A DNA stretch of 64,000 bases from an uncultured Lachnospiraceae bacterium. Its GTDB lineage: Bacteria; Bacillota; Clostridia; Lachnospirales; Lachnospiraceae. The first letter of the stretch is position 1. Each line of letters starts with the position of its first letter. Positions 23,876 to 34,213 of this stretch are shown in pieces. The DNA is taken from contig CAMWBY010000003.1 in the NCBI GenBank assembly GCA_947172645.1, positions 62,001-126,000 on the forward strand, written 5' to 3'. The position numbers and the translations under genes are program-made. A model generated the notes under the pieces. That model saw only the letters and a program-made list of their open reading frames with translations. It was not told the DNA's origin and ran no database searches.

Positions 23876-26521
23876 ATGGCAGAACTTACTCCGATGATGC
23901 AGCAATATCTGGAAACAAAAAAGGATTATCAGGATTGTATTCTCCTGTACCGCCTGGGCGATTTCTATGAGATGTTTTACGAGGACGCGCTGATTGCCTC
24001 AAAAGAACTGGAAATTACGTTGACAGGCAAAAACTGCGGGCAGGAAGAGAGGGCGCCTATGTGCGGCGTGCCCCATCATGCCCTGGAAGGATATTTGAGC
24101 AAATTGGTATCCAAGGGACATAAAGTAGCCATCTGTGAGCAGATGGAAGACCCGAAACAGGCAAAAGGGATTGTGAAGCGTGAGGTAGTCCGCATTGTGA
24201 CGCCGGGCACCAATCTGAATTTGCAGGCGCTTGAGGAGACGAAGAACAATTATCTCATGTGCGTCGCCTATTTTCCGGGTAAAACAGGCATCTCCGTGGC
24301 GGATGTCACCACAGGGGATTACTACCTGACGGAAGTGGAAGACACTCGTAAATTACAGGACGAGATAAACAAATACGAGCCTTCCGAGATTATATGCAAC
24401 GAGCAGTTTTTCGTCAGCGGTTATGATATCGACGATTTGAAGGAACGTCTGGGCGTTACAGTCTTTTCCCTGGCGTCCCATTATTTTGACGAGGATAACT
24501 GCCGTAAGAGCCTGACGGCCCATTTCCATGTCAATACGCTGTCGGGGCTTGGCATAGAGGATTTTCCGGCGGGGATGATTGCCTCAGGCGCTCTTTTGCA
24601 GTATTTATATGAGACGCAGAAGACGTCTTTGATGCATTTTACGCATCTTTACCCGTATCTGACGAACAAATATATGCTGCTTGACAGCTCCACCAGGCGC
24701 AATCTCGAACTGGCCGAGACGCTTCGGGAGAAGCAGAAGAAAGGCTCTCTCTTAGGCGTGCTTGATAAGACGAAGACTGCTATGGGCGGCCGGCTGTTGC
24801 GCAAATTTATTGAACAGCCATTAATCGACAAGGCGAAGATAGAAAAACGCCTGGACGCGGTGGAAATGCTTTGCGCGCAGAGTGTGGACAGGGATGAACT
24901 GCGGGAATACCTGAACACGATTTACGATATGGAAAGACTGCTTGGGAAGGTAAGCTATAAGACGGCGAACCCCAGGGACTTAATTGCGTTCCGCAATTCC
25001 CTGGCGGTGCTTCCGGCCCTGAAAATGGTGTTGGGCGGCCTTAGCGCGCCGCTTCTGGTGCAGATTGACGGGCATATGGACGCCCTGGAAGATATTTACC
25101 ACTTGATTGACGATTCTATCATAGAGGAGCCGCCGATTTCCATCCGTGAGGGCGGTATTATCAAGGAAGGATTCAGCGAGAATATCGACTCTCTGCGCAA
25201 AGCCAAGACGGATGGCAAGAACTGGCTTGCCAATTTGGAGGAAGAAGACAGGGAGCGCACAGGTATCAAGAACCTGCGCATTAAGTATAATAAAGTGTTT
25301 GGGTATTATTTTGAGGTGACAAATTCTTATAAAAACCTTGTACCGGAAGATTATATCCGTAAGCAGACACTGGCCAATGCCGAGCGTTACACGACGCCCC
25401 GCCTGAAAGAACTGGAAGATTCCATCCTGAATGCGGAGGATAAGCTTTCCTCCCTGGAATACGACCTTTTTAGCGAGATAAGGGATGCTATCGCGGCGCA
25501 GATGGAACGGATACAGCGGACTGCCAGGGCGGTGGCCCAGCTTGACGTATTTACGGCGCTCTCTTATGTGGCCGAGCGTAACCAGTATGTGCGTCCGTCG
25601 CTCAATGAGAAGGGGATTATCGATATCAAGGATGGCAGGCATCCCGTTGTGGAACAAGTAATCAACAACGATATGTTTATCGCCAACGATACTTATCTGG
25701 ATAACCAGAAACATTGTGTGGCAGTTATCACGGGGCCCAACATGGCGGGCAAATCTACCTACATGCGACAAACAGCGTTGATTGTGCTGATGGCGCAGAT
25801 TGGCTCCTTTGTTCCTGCCAGGAAGGCGAATGTCGGCATTGTAGACCGTATTTTTACGCGTGTAGGGGCTTCTGACGACCTTTCCAGCGGGCAGTCCACC
25901 TTTATGGTAGAGATGAACGAGGTGGCGAATATTCTTCGGAACGCAACCGCAGACAGCCTGTTGGTCCTGGACGAAATCGGCAGGGGCACTTCCACCTTTG
26001 ACGGGCTCAGTATCGCATGGGCGGTGATTGAACATATCAGCAACCGCAAGATTCTGGGCGCGAAGACGCTTTTTGCCACACATTACCATGAGTTGACGGA
26101 GTTAGAGGATAAGATGGATAATGTCAATAACTACTGTATCGCCGTCAAGGAGAAGGGCGACGACATCGTGTTCCTCCGTAAAATTGTCAAGGGCGGCGCG
26201 GACAGAAGCTACGGCATCCAGGTGGCGAAACTGGCAGGGGTGCCGGACATGGTCATAGACCGCGCCAAGGAAATCGTGGAGCAGCTGAGCGACAACGACA
26301 TCATCGAAAAGGTACAAAATATTGAAGTAAACTTGAAAAACGAGAAGAAAAAAGCAGTAAAATATGACGAAGTCGACTTGAAGCAGATGTCGCTCTTCGA
26401 CACGGTCAAGGACGAGGATATTATCAAAGAATTGCAGGAGATTGATGTGGGACATCTGACGCCGGTGGACGCTTTAAATACGCTTTACAGGTTGCAGAAT
26501 AAGTTGAAGAACAGGTGGTAG
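23876..26521 (+). CDS. mutS: DNA mismatch repair protein MutS
   Basis: An 881-residue mismatch-recognition ATPase. The N-terminal mismatch-binding domain contains the Phe-x-Glu motif in GDFYEMFYEDA (near residue 30). The C-terminal ATPase has Walker A GPNMAGKSTYMRQ (near 620), a Walker B LVLDEIGRGTSTFDG and the signature SSGQSTFM. Full family length. It lies between miaB and mutL on one strand, the usual Lachnospiraceae order miaB-mutS-mutL-miaA. Confidence 0.98.
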   Translation: MAELTPMMQQYLETKKDYQDCILLYRLGDFYEMFYEDALIASKELEITLTGKNCGQEERAPMCGVPHHALEGYLSKLVSKGHKVAICEQMEDPKQAKGIVKREVVRIVTPGTNLNLQALEETKNNYLMCVAYFPGKTGISVADVTTGDYYLTEVEDTRKLQDEINKYEPSEIICNEQFFVSGYDIDDLKERLGVTVFSLASHYFDEDNCRKSLTAHFHVNTLSGLGIEDFPAGMIASGALLQYLYETQKTSLMHFTHLYPYLTNKYMLLDSSTRRNLELAETLREKQKKGSLLGVLDKTKTAMGGRLLRKFIEQPLIDKAKIEKRLDAVEMLCAQSVDRDELREYLNTIYDMERLLGKVSYKTANPRDLIAFRNSLAVLPALKMVLGGLSAPLLVQIDGHMDALEDIYHLIDDSIIEEPPISIREGGIIKEGFSENIDSLRKAKTDGKNWLANLEEEDRERTGIKNLRIKYNKVFGYYFEVTNSYKNLVPEDYIRKQTLANAERYTTPRLKELEDSILNAEDKLSSLEYDLFSEIRDAIAAQMERIQRTARAVAQLDVFTALSYVAERNQYVRPSLNEKGIIDIKDGRHPVVEQVINNDMFIANDTYLDNQKHCVAVITGPNMAGKSTYMRQTALIVLMAQIGSFVPARKANVGIVDRIFTRVGASDDLSSGQSTFMVEMNEVANILRNATADSLLVLDEIGRGTSTFDGLSIAWAVIEHISNRKILGAKTLFATHYHELTELEDKMDNVNNYCIAVKEKGDDIVFLRKIVKGGADRSYGIQVAKLAGVPDMVIDRAKEIVEQLSDNDIIEKVQNIEVNLKNEKKKAVKYDEVDLKQMSLFDTVKDEDIIKELQEIDVGHLTPVDALNTLYRLQNKLKNRW

Positions 26522-26523
26522 AT

Positions 26524-28446
26524 ATGGCTTCCATAAGGATATTAGATAATCAGACGATAGATAAGATTGCCGCGGGGGAAGTGGTGGAACGGCCCTCCAG
26601 CGTGGTGAAGGAATTGGTGGAGAATGCCATAGACGCCGGGGCAGATGCGGTGACCGTGGAGATTAAGGACGGAGGGATATCTTTTATCCGTGTCACGGAC
26701 AATGGAGGCGGCATCGAGAAATCGCAGATAGGGAATGCGTTTTTGCGCCATGCAACGAGCAAGATTACTGCGGCGGAAGACCTGACTGACTTGGTCAGTC
26801 TAGGGTTTAGAGGGGAGGCACTTGCCAGTATCGCGGCTGTTTCCATGGTGGAGCTGATTTCCAAGACGCCGGAAGACCTTACGGGAATACGCTATATGGT
26901 CGAGGGAGGCGTAGAGAAAGGGAGGGAAGAAATCGGCGCGCCCCAGGGCACTACCGTCATTGTGCGCAGCTTATTCTACAACACGCCGCCGCGCAAGAAA
27001 TTTTTAAAGCAGCCTCAGACCGAAGGGTCTTATGTGGCGGATTTGATGGAACATCTTGCCATGTCCAATCCGGGCGTATCCTTTAAATTTGTTATGAATG
27101 GGCAGACAAGGTTTTATACCACGGGGAACAATGACCTGCGGGAGATTGTCTACCGGATTTACGGCAAGGAAATTGCCGCGGAGCTGATTCCTTTTTCGTT
27201 CCAGGAGGAAGGCGTCACCGTGAACGGGCTTCTTGGCAAGCCTGTGATTAACCGTTCCAACCGGAACTATGAAATTTTCTATGTGAACGGCAGGTATATC
27301 AAGAGCGTATTAATCAGCAAAGCGATTGAAGAAGGGTACAGGGAATATCTGATGCAGCACAAATTTCCATTCTGTGTGCTGCATTTTGGCATTGACACGG
27401 CGCGGATTGACGTGAACGTACATCCCACGAAGATGGAAGTGCGGATAGCGGACGGACAGGATTTTTATGAAACGGTGAAGGACGCTATACACGAGGCGCT
27501 TCATGCGGCGGAGATGATTCCGGAGGTTACTCTTTCTGACGGCAAGGAGAAGCAGGACAAAGGAAAGAAGCCTGACAGAGAGGCAAAGATATCCCTTCCG
27601 GAACCTTTTGAACGCCGGCGGATTGCAGAGGCGGCCGCTTCCCGTCCTGCCAGGGCGGCTTCCATAGACCTTATTTACAAGAAGAACCAGGCAGGGCAGA
27701 ACAATCAAGACAGCGGCGTGTCTTATCAACACGCGGATATCAACAAAACGATAGAAAATAACAGCCTGCATGAGACGCCGGGATATCGCGCGGACAAATT
27801 AAACCAGGCAGGACAGCCTGTACAGATGGAACTTTTCGACGGGAAAATACTTTCCGGGCAGGCGAGGGCGCGGTATGAGCTGATAGGACAGTTGTTTGAC
27901 ACATACTGGCTTATTTCCTATGAAAGTAAGCTGCTTATCATAGACCAGCATGCCGCCCACGAGAAGGTGAAGTATGAGAGGCTTATGAAACGGTTCCGGG
28001 AACACAGTATCGTATCCCAGGCTATCAACCCGCCCATCATCCTTACGTTAAGCGGCAGAGAGAAAGAATGTTATATGAAGCATGCCGGAGATTTTGAGGC
28101 TTTCGGATTTGCCATCGAAGAATTTGGCGGCAATGAGTACGCTGTGCGCGGCGTTCCTTTAGATTTGTACGGTTATGGGAAAAAAGAGTTTTTTCGGGAA
28201 ATATTGGATGAGCTTACGGACGATACCGGGTCCGACACGCCGGAAAGCGTCCGAAACCGTATCGCCACCATGGCATGCAAGGCGGCGGTCAAAGGAAATA
28301 TGAGCCTGACAAGAAAAGAAGCGGAAGAGCTGATTGATGAACTTCTGACTTTGGATAATCCGTATCATTGCCCCCATGGCAGGCCCACAGTTATATCGAT
28401 GACCAAGTATGAGATTGAGAAGAAATTCAAAAGGATTGTGAATTAA
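26524..28446 (+). CDS. mutL: DNA mismatch repair protein MutL
   Basis: A 640-residue GHKL ATPase: ENAIDAGAD, DNGGGI and GFRGEALASI form the ATP-binding site. The C-terminal domain has DQHAAHEKVKYE and CPHGRP, the metal-binding motifs of endonuclease-type MutL, so the protein should nick the new strand itself, as in bacteria without MutH. I chose ATG 26524, three bases after the mutS stop, over GTG 26515. The stop overlaps the miaA start. Confidence 0.97.
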   Translation: MASIRILDNQTIDKIAAGEVVERPSSVVKELVENAIDAGADAVTVEIKDGGISFIRVTDNGGGIEKSQIGNAFLRHATSKITAAEDLTDLVSLGFRGEALASIAAVSMVELISKTPEDLTGIRYMVEGGVEKGREEIGAPQGTTVIVRSLFYNTPPRKKFLKQPQTEGSYVADLMEHLAMSNPGVSFKFVMNGQTRFYTTGNNDLREIVYRIYGKEIAAELIPFSFQEEGVTVNGLLGKPVINRSNRNYEIFYVNGRYIKSVLISKAIEEGYREYLMQHKFPFCVLHFGIDTARIDVNVHPTKMEVRIADGQDFYETVKDAIHEALHAAEMIPEVTLSDGKEKQDKGKKPDREAKISLPEPFERRRIAEAAASRPARAASIDLIYKKNQAGQNNQDSGVSYQHADINKTIENNSLHETPGYRADKLNQAGQPVQMELFDGKILSGQARARYELIGQLFDTYWLISYESKLLIIDQHAAHEKVKYERLMKRFREHSIVSQAINPPIILTLSGREKECYMKHAGDFEAFGFAIEEFGGNEYAVRGVPLDLYGYGKKEFFREILDELTDDTGSDTPESVRNRIATMACKAAVKGNMSLTRKEAEELIDELLTLDNPYHCPHGRPTVISMTKYEIEKKFKRIVN

Positions 28447-29423
28447 TGAGACAGACTGTAAAACCACCGTTAATTATCCTCACCGGCCCCACGGCAGTGG
28501 GGAAATCCGAACTGTCTATCGCGCTTGCAAAGCAGGTGGGAGGCGAGATTATTTCTGCGGATTCCATGCAGGTTTACAGGCGTATGGACATTGGCTCGGC
28601 GAAGATGATGCCAGAGCAGATGGGGGACGTTCCCCACCATCTGATTGATATTATGGAGCCCACAGAGGAATTTAATGTGGTGGTATTTCAGAAGCTGGCC
28701 AGACAAGCGATGGAAGAAATCTATGGCAGGGGGCATATTCCCATCCTTGTGGGCGGTACAGGATTCTATATCCAGGCAGTTTTGTACGATATAGACTTTA
28801 CTGAAAACGACGAGGACACGGCGTTTCGCAATGAGTTGGAGGAGATTGCCAGAACGCAGGGGAGTGAAACATTATACGAACGGCTTCGGCGTATAGACCC
28901 GGAATCCTGCCAGATTATCCATGCCAATAATGTGAAGCGGGTGATACGCGCCATTGAATTTTACGAGAAGACGGGGACGAAAATATCCGAACATAATAAG
29001 AAACAACGCCAGAACACGTCGCCTTACACATTTGCTTATTTTGTGTTAAATGACGACAGGGACAGGTTGTACGGCCGGATTGAGGCAAGGGTGGACGCCA
29101 TGATGGAACAAGGGCTTGTGGAAGAAGTGTCCCGGCTTGCAAGAGAAGGGTGCGCAAGCGGAATGGTTTCTATGCAGGGACTAGGCTACAAGGAGATTCT
29201 GTCATATCTGGAAGGGCGTCTTACCTTGGAAGAAGCAGTGTATCAGATAAAAAGAGATACCAGGCATTTTGCCAAGAGACAGCTTACGTGGTTTCGCAGG
29301 GAACGGGATGTTGTCTGGGTGGATAAACCGGCATTCGGATATGACGACGGGCGTATCCTTGCTTATATGGCGGATGTGCTTGAGGAGAAAAACGTGTGCG
29401 GTAAAAATCCAAAAGGATATTAG
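28446..29423 (+). CDS. miaA: tRNA dimethylallyltransferase MiaA
   Basis: A 325-residue enzyme that prenylates A37 of tRNAs reading UNN codons and makes the substrate for MiaB. The P-loop is GPTAVGKS (residues 12-19), followed by the family motif DSMQVYRRMDIGSAK, and the RQLTWFRR motif near the C-terminus. The ATG overlaps the mutL stop (TAATG), so the two are translationally coupled. Confidence 0.97.
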   Translation: MRQTVKPPLIILTGPTAVGKSELSIALAKQVGGEIISADSMQVYRRMDIGSAKMMPEQMGDVPHHLIDIMEPTEEFNVVVFQKLARQAMEEIYGRGHIPILVGGTGFYIQAVLYDIDFTENDEDTAFRNELEEIARTQGSETLYERLRRIDPESCQIIHANNVKRVIRAIEFYEKTGTKISEHNKKQRQNTSPYTFAYFVLNDDRDRLYGRIEARVDAMMEQGLVEEVSRLAREGCASGMVSMQGLGYKEILSYLEGRLTLEEAVYQIKRDTRHFAKRQLTWFRRERDVVWVDKPAFGYDDGRILAYMADVLEEKNVCGKNPKGY

Positions 29424-29492
29424 GCAAGAAAAAAGGCAGTGTGCATTGCCTCGACATGGCTGAGGCATAAGCAGCGCGGAAATGGAGAAGAA

Positions 29493-30797
29493 ATGATAAA
29501 TTTATCACAGCAGTATCAACAATTCGGGATTTCGGAAGCCGTGTATAAGTACGGAGAGGAAATACTTGCGTCTTTACAGGAGCGGTTTCGGCGGATTGAC
29601 GAGGTGGCGGAGTACAATCAGTTGAAAGTCATTCGCGCCATGCAGGAATGTAACGTCAGCGAGGCATGTCTGCTTGGCACCACGGGCTATGGATATAATG
29701 ATTTGGGGCGGGACACCCTTGAAAAAGTCTATGCGTCTTTGTTCCACACGGAAGATGCCCTTGTGCGCCCTCAGATTACGTGCGGCACACACGCGCTTGC
29801 GCTGGCGTTAATGAGTAATCTGCGCCCGGGAGACGAGCTGTTGTCCCCGGTGGGCAAACCTTACGATACCTTGGAAGAAGTGATTGGCATCAGGCCCTCC
29901 AAAGGCTCCTTAAAAGAATACGGCATATCATACAGCCAGGTGGACTTGCTTGCCGACGGTTCTTTTGACTATGACGGCATACGCGCCGCCATCCATGACA
30001 GGACGAAGCTCGTCACCATCCAACGTTCCAAAGGATACCAGACGAGGCCCACGCTGTCCGTGGAGCGTATCGGCGAACTGATTCGTTTTGTCAAGGAAAT
30101 TAAGCCGGATGTCATCTGCATGGTAGATAACTGTTATGGTGAGTTTGTGGAGACGGCAGAGCCCACCGATGTGGGGGCGGATATGGTAGTCGGCTCCCTG
30201 ATTAAGAATCCCGGCGGCGGGCTTGCGCCAATCGGCGGCTATATAGCAGGCAAAAAGGAATGTGTGGAGAACGCCGCATACCGGCTGACTTCCCCGGGGC
30301 TTGGCAAGGAAGTGGGGGCTTCCCTTGGAATCCTTTCCTCTTTCTATGAGGGACTGTTCCTTGCGCCTACAGTCACGGCGGGGGCGTTAAAAGGGGCAAT
30401 TTTCGCGGCGAATATCTATGAGAAAATAGGATTTGATGTGGTTCCCGACGGGAAGCAGAGCAGGCACGATATTATCCAGGCAGTGACTTTCGGGTCGCCG
30501 GAAGGCGTCATTGCATTTTGCCAGGGAATCCAGGCAGCGGCCTCGGTGGACAGTTTCGTGACGCCGGAACCCTGGGATATGCCAGGTTATGATTCACAGG
30601 TGATTATGGCGGCGGGCGCATTCGTCTCCGGTTCCTCCATAGAATTGAGCGCCGACGGCCCCATAGCGCCTCCTTACGCGGTCTATTTCCAAGGCGGGCT
30701 GACATTCCCCCACGCGAAACTCGGCATCCTAAAGACACTGCAGAACCTGATAGACAAACATATTGTTACGGAAGATTTTCATAGAGCGAAAGCATAA
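29493..30797 (+). CDS. ynbB: PLP-dependent methionine gamma-lyase-like protein (aluminium resistance family)
   Basis: A 434-residue fold-type I PLP enzyme of the family called aluminium resistance or Met gamma-lyase-like (YnbB in Bacillus), often next to miaA. The PLP lysine is K180 in TIQRSKGYQTR, and CMVDNCYGEFVE supplies the aspartate that binds the pyridine ring. Its true substrate is not known. I chose ATG 29493 because the sequence from there matches the family; the upstream extension to 29439 overlaps the spacer after miaA. Confidence 0.9.
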   Translation: MINLSQQYQQFGISEAVYKYGEEILASLQERFRRIDEVAEYNQLKVIRAMQECNVSEACLLGTTGYGYNDLGRDTLEKVYASLFHTEDALVRPQITCGTHALALALMSNLRPGDELLSPVGKPYDTLEEVIGIRPSKGSLKEYGISYSQVDLLADGSFDYDGIRAAIHDRTKLVTIQRSKGYQTRPTLSVERIGELIRFVKEIKPDVICMVDNCYGEFVETAEPTDVGADMVVGSLIKNPGGGLAPIGGYIAGKKECVENAAYRLTSPGLGKEVGASLGILSSFYEGLFLAPTVTAGALKGAIFAANIYEKIGFDVVPDGKQSRHDIIQAVTFGSPEGVIAFCQGIQAAASVDSFVTPEPWDMPGYDSQVIMAAGAFVSGSSIELSADGPIAPPYAVYFQGGLTFPHAKLGILKTLQNLIDKHIVTEDFHRAKA

Positions 30798-31055
30798 ACT
30801 ATGGAACCGAGCGAGAGCGCGTCCTAAGGAGAATTATAGAATGTCGGGCACTCAGGCATATCTGGCTTAAGTAACTCATAATTCGTATCATATTCATGTA
30901 TATTTTATTAAATTTTGGTAATTTTTGTATACATCAAAAAGTTGTTGTGATAAAATGGGCGTTGGGAAGTTTTGGCGGTCATTATAATACCGTTTTATTT
31001 AACATAGCCTTCACCCGTCGTTTAAGGAGAGAGAAGCTGTCGGGAAAGAGGTTGA
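30798..31055 (+). other. Intergenic region before radC
   Basis: A 258-base AT-rich gap. A possible promoter lies at 30925-30956 (TTGTAT, then TAAAAT with long spacing), but it is weak. A 62-codon open frame at 30896 has no ribosome site or recognisable product. I see nothing else. Confidence 0.3.
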
Positions 31056-31805
31056 ATGAAATCAGGCAAGTGTGTGAACAATGAATATTACAGGATGCAG
31101 AATCTTCCATATGAGAAATTTATTTCCTATGGAAGCAAATCCCTGACCGACTCGGAGCTGTTGGCAATTCTGCTTCGGACAGGGACGAGAGGCATGAGCG
31201 TAAGGGAACTTGGCGAGCGGGTACTTTCCGAGTCGGCATGTTATGGCAACGGGCTGCTTGGGCTGTACCACATTCCCTTGAAAGAACTCCAGAAGATTGA
31301 AGGGATTGGAGAAGTAAAAGCAATCCAGCTTAAGACGGTAGCCGAGTTAAGCACCAGGATGGCGCAGGCGAAAGCCAAGCAGCATCTGTCTTTCTACAGC
31401 CCTGCTTCTGTGGCGGACTACTATATGGAGAGGTTCCGCCATGAAGGAGTGGAGTATATCATGCTGATTCTTTTGGATGCGGGAATGCATCTGATTAGGG
31501 AGTGTATTCTGTGTAAGGGAACAGTCAATGCATCCCTGGTTTCTCCGCGGGAAGTGTTTATCCAGGCATTGCAGGCACAGGCGGCAGGCATTATGCTTTT
31601 GCACAATCACCCGGGCGGGAACCCGTTGCCCAGTGAGAATGACATACGGGTTACGGAACGGGTTGAACAGACCGGCATGTTGATGGATATACCGCTTCAT
31701 GACCATATTATTTTGGGGGATAACCAATATTTTAGTTTTAAAGAAAGCAGTTTGATGGCGGATACGCCATGTTCTAACAGTGCATTACAGGAAAGAGAGG
31801 GGTAG
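31056..31805 (+). CDS. radC: DNA repair-associated protein RadC (JAMM family)
   Basis: A 249-residue protein. A helix-hairpin-helix segment (IEGIGEVKAIQLKTVAEL, near residues 80-97) is followed by a JAMM/MPN domain with HNHPGGNPLPSEND near residue 185. RadC's biochemical role remains unclear despite its name. In Firmicutes it is commonly encoded directly before mreB, as here. ATG 31056 has an AGAGG site; ATG 31095 is a possible later start. Confidence 0.95.
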   Translation: MKSGKCVNNEYYRMQNLPYEKFISYGSKSLTDSELLAILLRTGTRGMSVRELGERVLSESACYGNGLLGLYHIPLKELQKIEGIGEVKAIQLKTVAELSTRMAQAKAKQHLSFYSPASVADYYMERFRHEGVEYIMLILLDAGMHLIRECILCKGTVNASLVSPREVFIQALQAQAAGIMLLHNHPGGNPLPSENDIRVTERVEQTGMLMDIPLHDHIILGDNQYFSFKESSLMADTPCSNSALQEREG

Positions 31806-31810
31806 CTGTC

Positions 31811-32821
31811 TTGGCTAACAACGCGTTTGGAATTGATTTAGGAACAAGCAATATTAAAATCTATAACCGTGCTGACGATAGTGTTTTTGTGGAGAAGAAC
31901 ATGATTGCTATCGAGAATAAGAAGAATTTGTTTGCGTATGGGGATTCTGCTTTCGAGATGTATGAGAAAGCGCCGAGCAACATCCACATTTCTTATCCGC
32001 TCAGCAACGGCGTGATTGCGGATATTCAGAATATGGAGATGTTAGTCAGGTATTTCCTGACTGATTTAATGCGGAATAATCTGAAACCTGCAGATTATTA
32101 TATTGCGGTGCCTTGGGATGTGACCGAGGTGGAGAAGAGGGCTTTCAAGGATTTGATTAAAGAATCCAACGTCAAGGCGAAGAAAGTCATGGTTGTGGAC
32201 AAGGCGGTGGCGGATGGCCTGGGTCTTGGAATTGACGTGAAAAATTCCCAGGGCGTCCTGGTTGTCAATGTAGGGTTTGATACGACGGAGATTTCCATTT
32301 TGTCCTTGGGCGGTATTGTGCTAAGCAGGCTCATCAAGGTGGGCGGGCGCAAATTTGACGATGCGGTCAAGGCTGCAATCCGCCGGGAATTCAGCCTGAT
32401 TATAGGCGGGAAGACGGCGGAAGTCGTGAAGACCTCTCTTCTTGAATTAGAGGAGCAGGGGACAGGCGCTCTCGTGTACGGCAGGGATATCGTCACGGGT
32501 CTTCCGGTGGAGCGTGAGATTCCCACGGCCCTTGTGGACGAATGCCTAACAGAGCATTTCAATACGATTATAGATAATATCAAGGTGATTCTGGAGCGCA
32601 CGCCCCCAGAGCTTGCCGCGGATATATACCGTCATGGCATTTATCTGACAGGAGGCGCTTCACAGGTAAGCAAACTGGCCAAGCTGATGAGCAAGGGTAC
32701 GGGGTTAAATGTCAATGTCTCCGAGAACCCTGTTACCAGTGTGGCGTTGGGACTCGCCAAAATCATCAATGATGATAATTATAAAACGGTAGCATATGCA
32801 ATAGAAGGAATGAGTAAATGA
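31811..32821 (+). CDS. mreB: Rod shape-determining protein MreB
   Basis: A 336-residue bacterial actin. FGIDLGTSNIKIY is the phosphate-1 loop and YLTGGASQVSKL the adenosine-binding motif. It organises lateral wall synthesis with MreC, MreD, RodA and PBP2, all encoded next. Start TTG 31811 is the only start that preserves the family N-terminus, and AGGGG lies upstream. It overlaps mreC by four bases. Confidence 0.97.
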   Translation: MANNAFGIDLGTSNIKIYNRADDSVFVEKNMIAIENKKNLFAYGDSAFEMYEKAPSNIHISYPLSNGVIADIQNMEMLVRYFLTDLMRNNLKPADYYIAVPWDVTEVEKRAFKDLIKESNVKAKKVMVVDKAVADGLGLGIDVKNSQGVLVVNVGFDTTEISILSLGGIVLSRLIKVGGRKFDDAVKAAIRREFSLIIGGKTAEVVKTSLLELEEQGTGALVYGRDIVTGLPVEREIPTALVDECLTEHFNTIIDNIKVILERTPPELAADIYRHGIYLTGGASQVSKLAKLMSKGTGLNVNVSENPVTSVALGLAKIINDDNYKTVAYAIEGMSK

Positions 32822-33684
32822 GTCCAATCGTAAAGAGAAAAGGAGAAAAATTTACATTACCAAGTAAATATCTCCTTTTTATTTTAACAATCCTATGTAC
32901 CGGCATGGTGCTGCTTACTTTCAATACGACTGTGTTCAGCGGCCCTTTAAGTATGGTGGCAGGATATACGGTAGTGCCTTTCGAGGAGGGTATCAGCTCG
33001 GTTGGGAGCTGGCTTGCTAACCGTTCCGACGAATTGGTTCAGATTAGGGACTTAATCGCCGAGAATGAGAGCCTGCGGGAACAGTTGGACGAACTGACAA
33101 TCGAGAATACCAGGCTGCAGCAGGACCGGTATGAACTGACCAATTTAAGGGAATTGTACAGCCTGGACGCCCAATATGATGAATATCAGAAAACCGGAGC
33201 CCGCATCATTGCCAGAGATGCCGGCAACTGGTTTCATTCGTTTGTCATTAATAAAGGTTCCCAGGACGGCATTGCCGTGGATATGAATGTGATGGCAGGC
33301 AGCGGACTCGTGGGACGTATTGTGGATGTGGGGCCGAACTGGTCCAAGGTGAAAGCAATCATCGCGGACGATTCCAACGTCAGCGCCATGGTACTGTCCA
33401 GTTCCGACAATATGATTGTGTCCGGCAACCTGAAGCTGTATGCATCGGGTGTGATTGAGTTTGAACAGCTTGTAGACAGCGACAATGTGGTGGTGGAGGG
33501 CGATAAAATCGTGACTTCCAACATCAGCGATAAATACCTGCCGGGTATCCTGGTGGGATATATCAGTACCATCAACCAGGACGCCAATAACCTGACGAAG
33601 TCGGGCTATATCACGCCGGCAGTGGATTTCGAACATCTGGAGGAAGTGCTTGTGGTTATGGAGCTTAAGCAGCTCCCGGAATAG
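32818..33684 (+). CDS. mreC: Rod shape-determining protein MreC
   Basis: A 288-residue bitopic protein: one membrane span at residues 18-40, a coiled coil about 75-112 (LIAENESLREQLDELTIENTRLQ region), then a beta-barrel domain containing NKGSQDGIAVDMNVMAGSGLVG. MreC bridges MreB inside to PBP2 outside the membrane. Start ATG overlaps the mreB stop. Confidence 0.97.
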   Translation: MSPIVKRKGEKFTLPSKYLLFILTILCTGMVLLTFNTTVFSGPLSMVAGYTVVPFEEGISSVGSWLANRSDELVQIRDLIAENESLREQLDELTIENTRLQQDRYELTNLRELYSLDAQYDEYQKTGARIIARDAGNWFHSFVINKGSQDGIAVDMNVMAGSGLVGRIVDVGPNWSKVKAIIADDSNVSAMVLSSSDNMIVSGNLKLYASGVIEFEQLVDSDNVVVEGDKIVTSNISDKYLPGILVGYISTINQDANNLTKSGYITPAVDFEHLEEVLVVMELKQLPE

Positions 33685-33694
33685 GAGAGAGTGA

Positions 33695-34213
33695 ATGAAA
33701 CGTTTTATCATTACCACTTTTTTGGTATTCATATGTTTCCTTCTGCAGTGCACGGTGTTCCACGCGCTGGCTTTTGGCGGTATCGTCCCAAACCTGTTGA
33801 TTGTGCTGACTTCATCTTTCGGATTCATGCGCGGCGAGAAGACGGGGCTTTTAATCGGCTTTTTCTGCGGTTTGCTTGTCGATATTTTCTTTGGGAATTC
33901 TATCGGGTTTTATTCCCTTTTATATATGTACATTGGATATATGAACGGTAAGTTCTGTACAATTTTCTATCCCCAGGATATCAAACTCCCCATTGCGTTG
34001 ATTCTTGGCAGCGATTGTTTCTATGGGCTGACCTGTTATGTGATTCTCTTTCTTTTGCGCAGCAGGTTTGATTTTGAGTACTATTTCATGCACGTTATTC
34101 TGCCGGAAATTGTGTATACCATTTTCGTAACCATTTTTCTGTATCCGCTCATCCTCTGGATAAATACCAGGTTAGAGCGCAGTGAACTAAGGAGTGGCAA
34201 GAAGTTTGTTTGA
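33695..34213 (+). CDS. mreD: Rod shape-determining protein MreD
   Basis: A 172-residue integral membrane protein with about five hydrophobic spans, in the constant mreB-mreC-mreD order. It works with MreC and PBP2 in the elongasome. Start ATG 33695 follows GGAGAG by a few bases. Its end overlaps the PBP2 start by 20 bases. Confidence 0.95.
   Translation: MKRFIITTFLVFICFLLQCTVFHALAFGGIVPNLLIVLTSSFGFMRGEKTGLLIGFFCGLLVDIFFGNSIGFYSLLYMYIGYMNGKFCTIFYPQDIKLPIALILGSDCFYGLTCYVILFLLRSRFDFEYYFMHVILPEIVYTIFVTIFLYPLILWINTRLERSELRSGKKFV

Noticed and set aside
24980-26089. Minus-strand open frame of 369 codons opposite mutS
   Set aside because: Antisense shadow of a clear MutS with all ATPase motifs on the plus strand.
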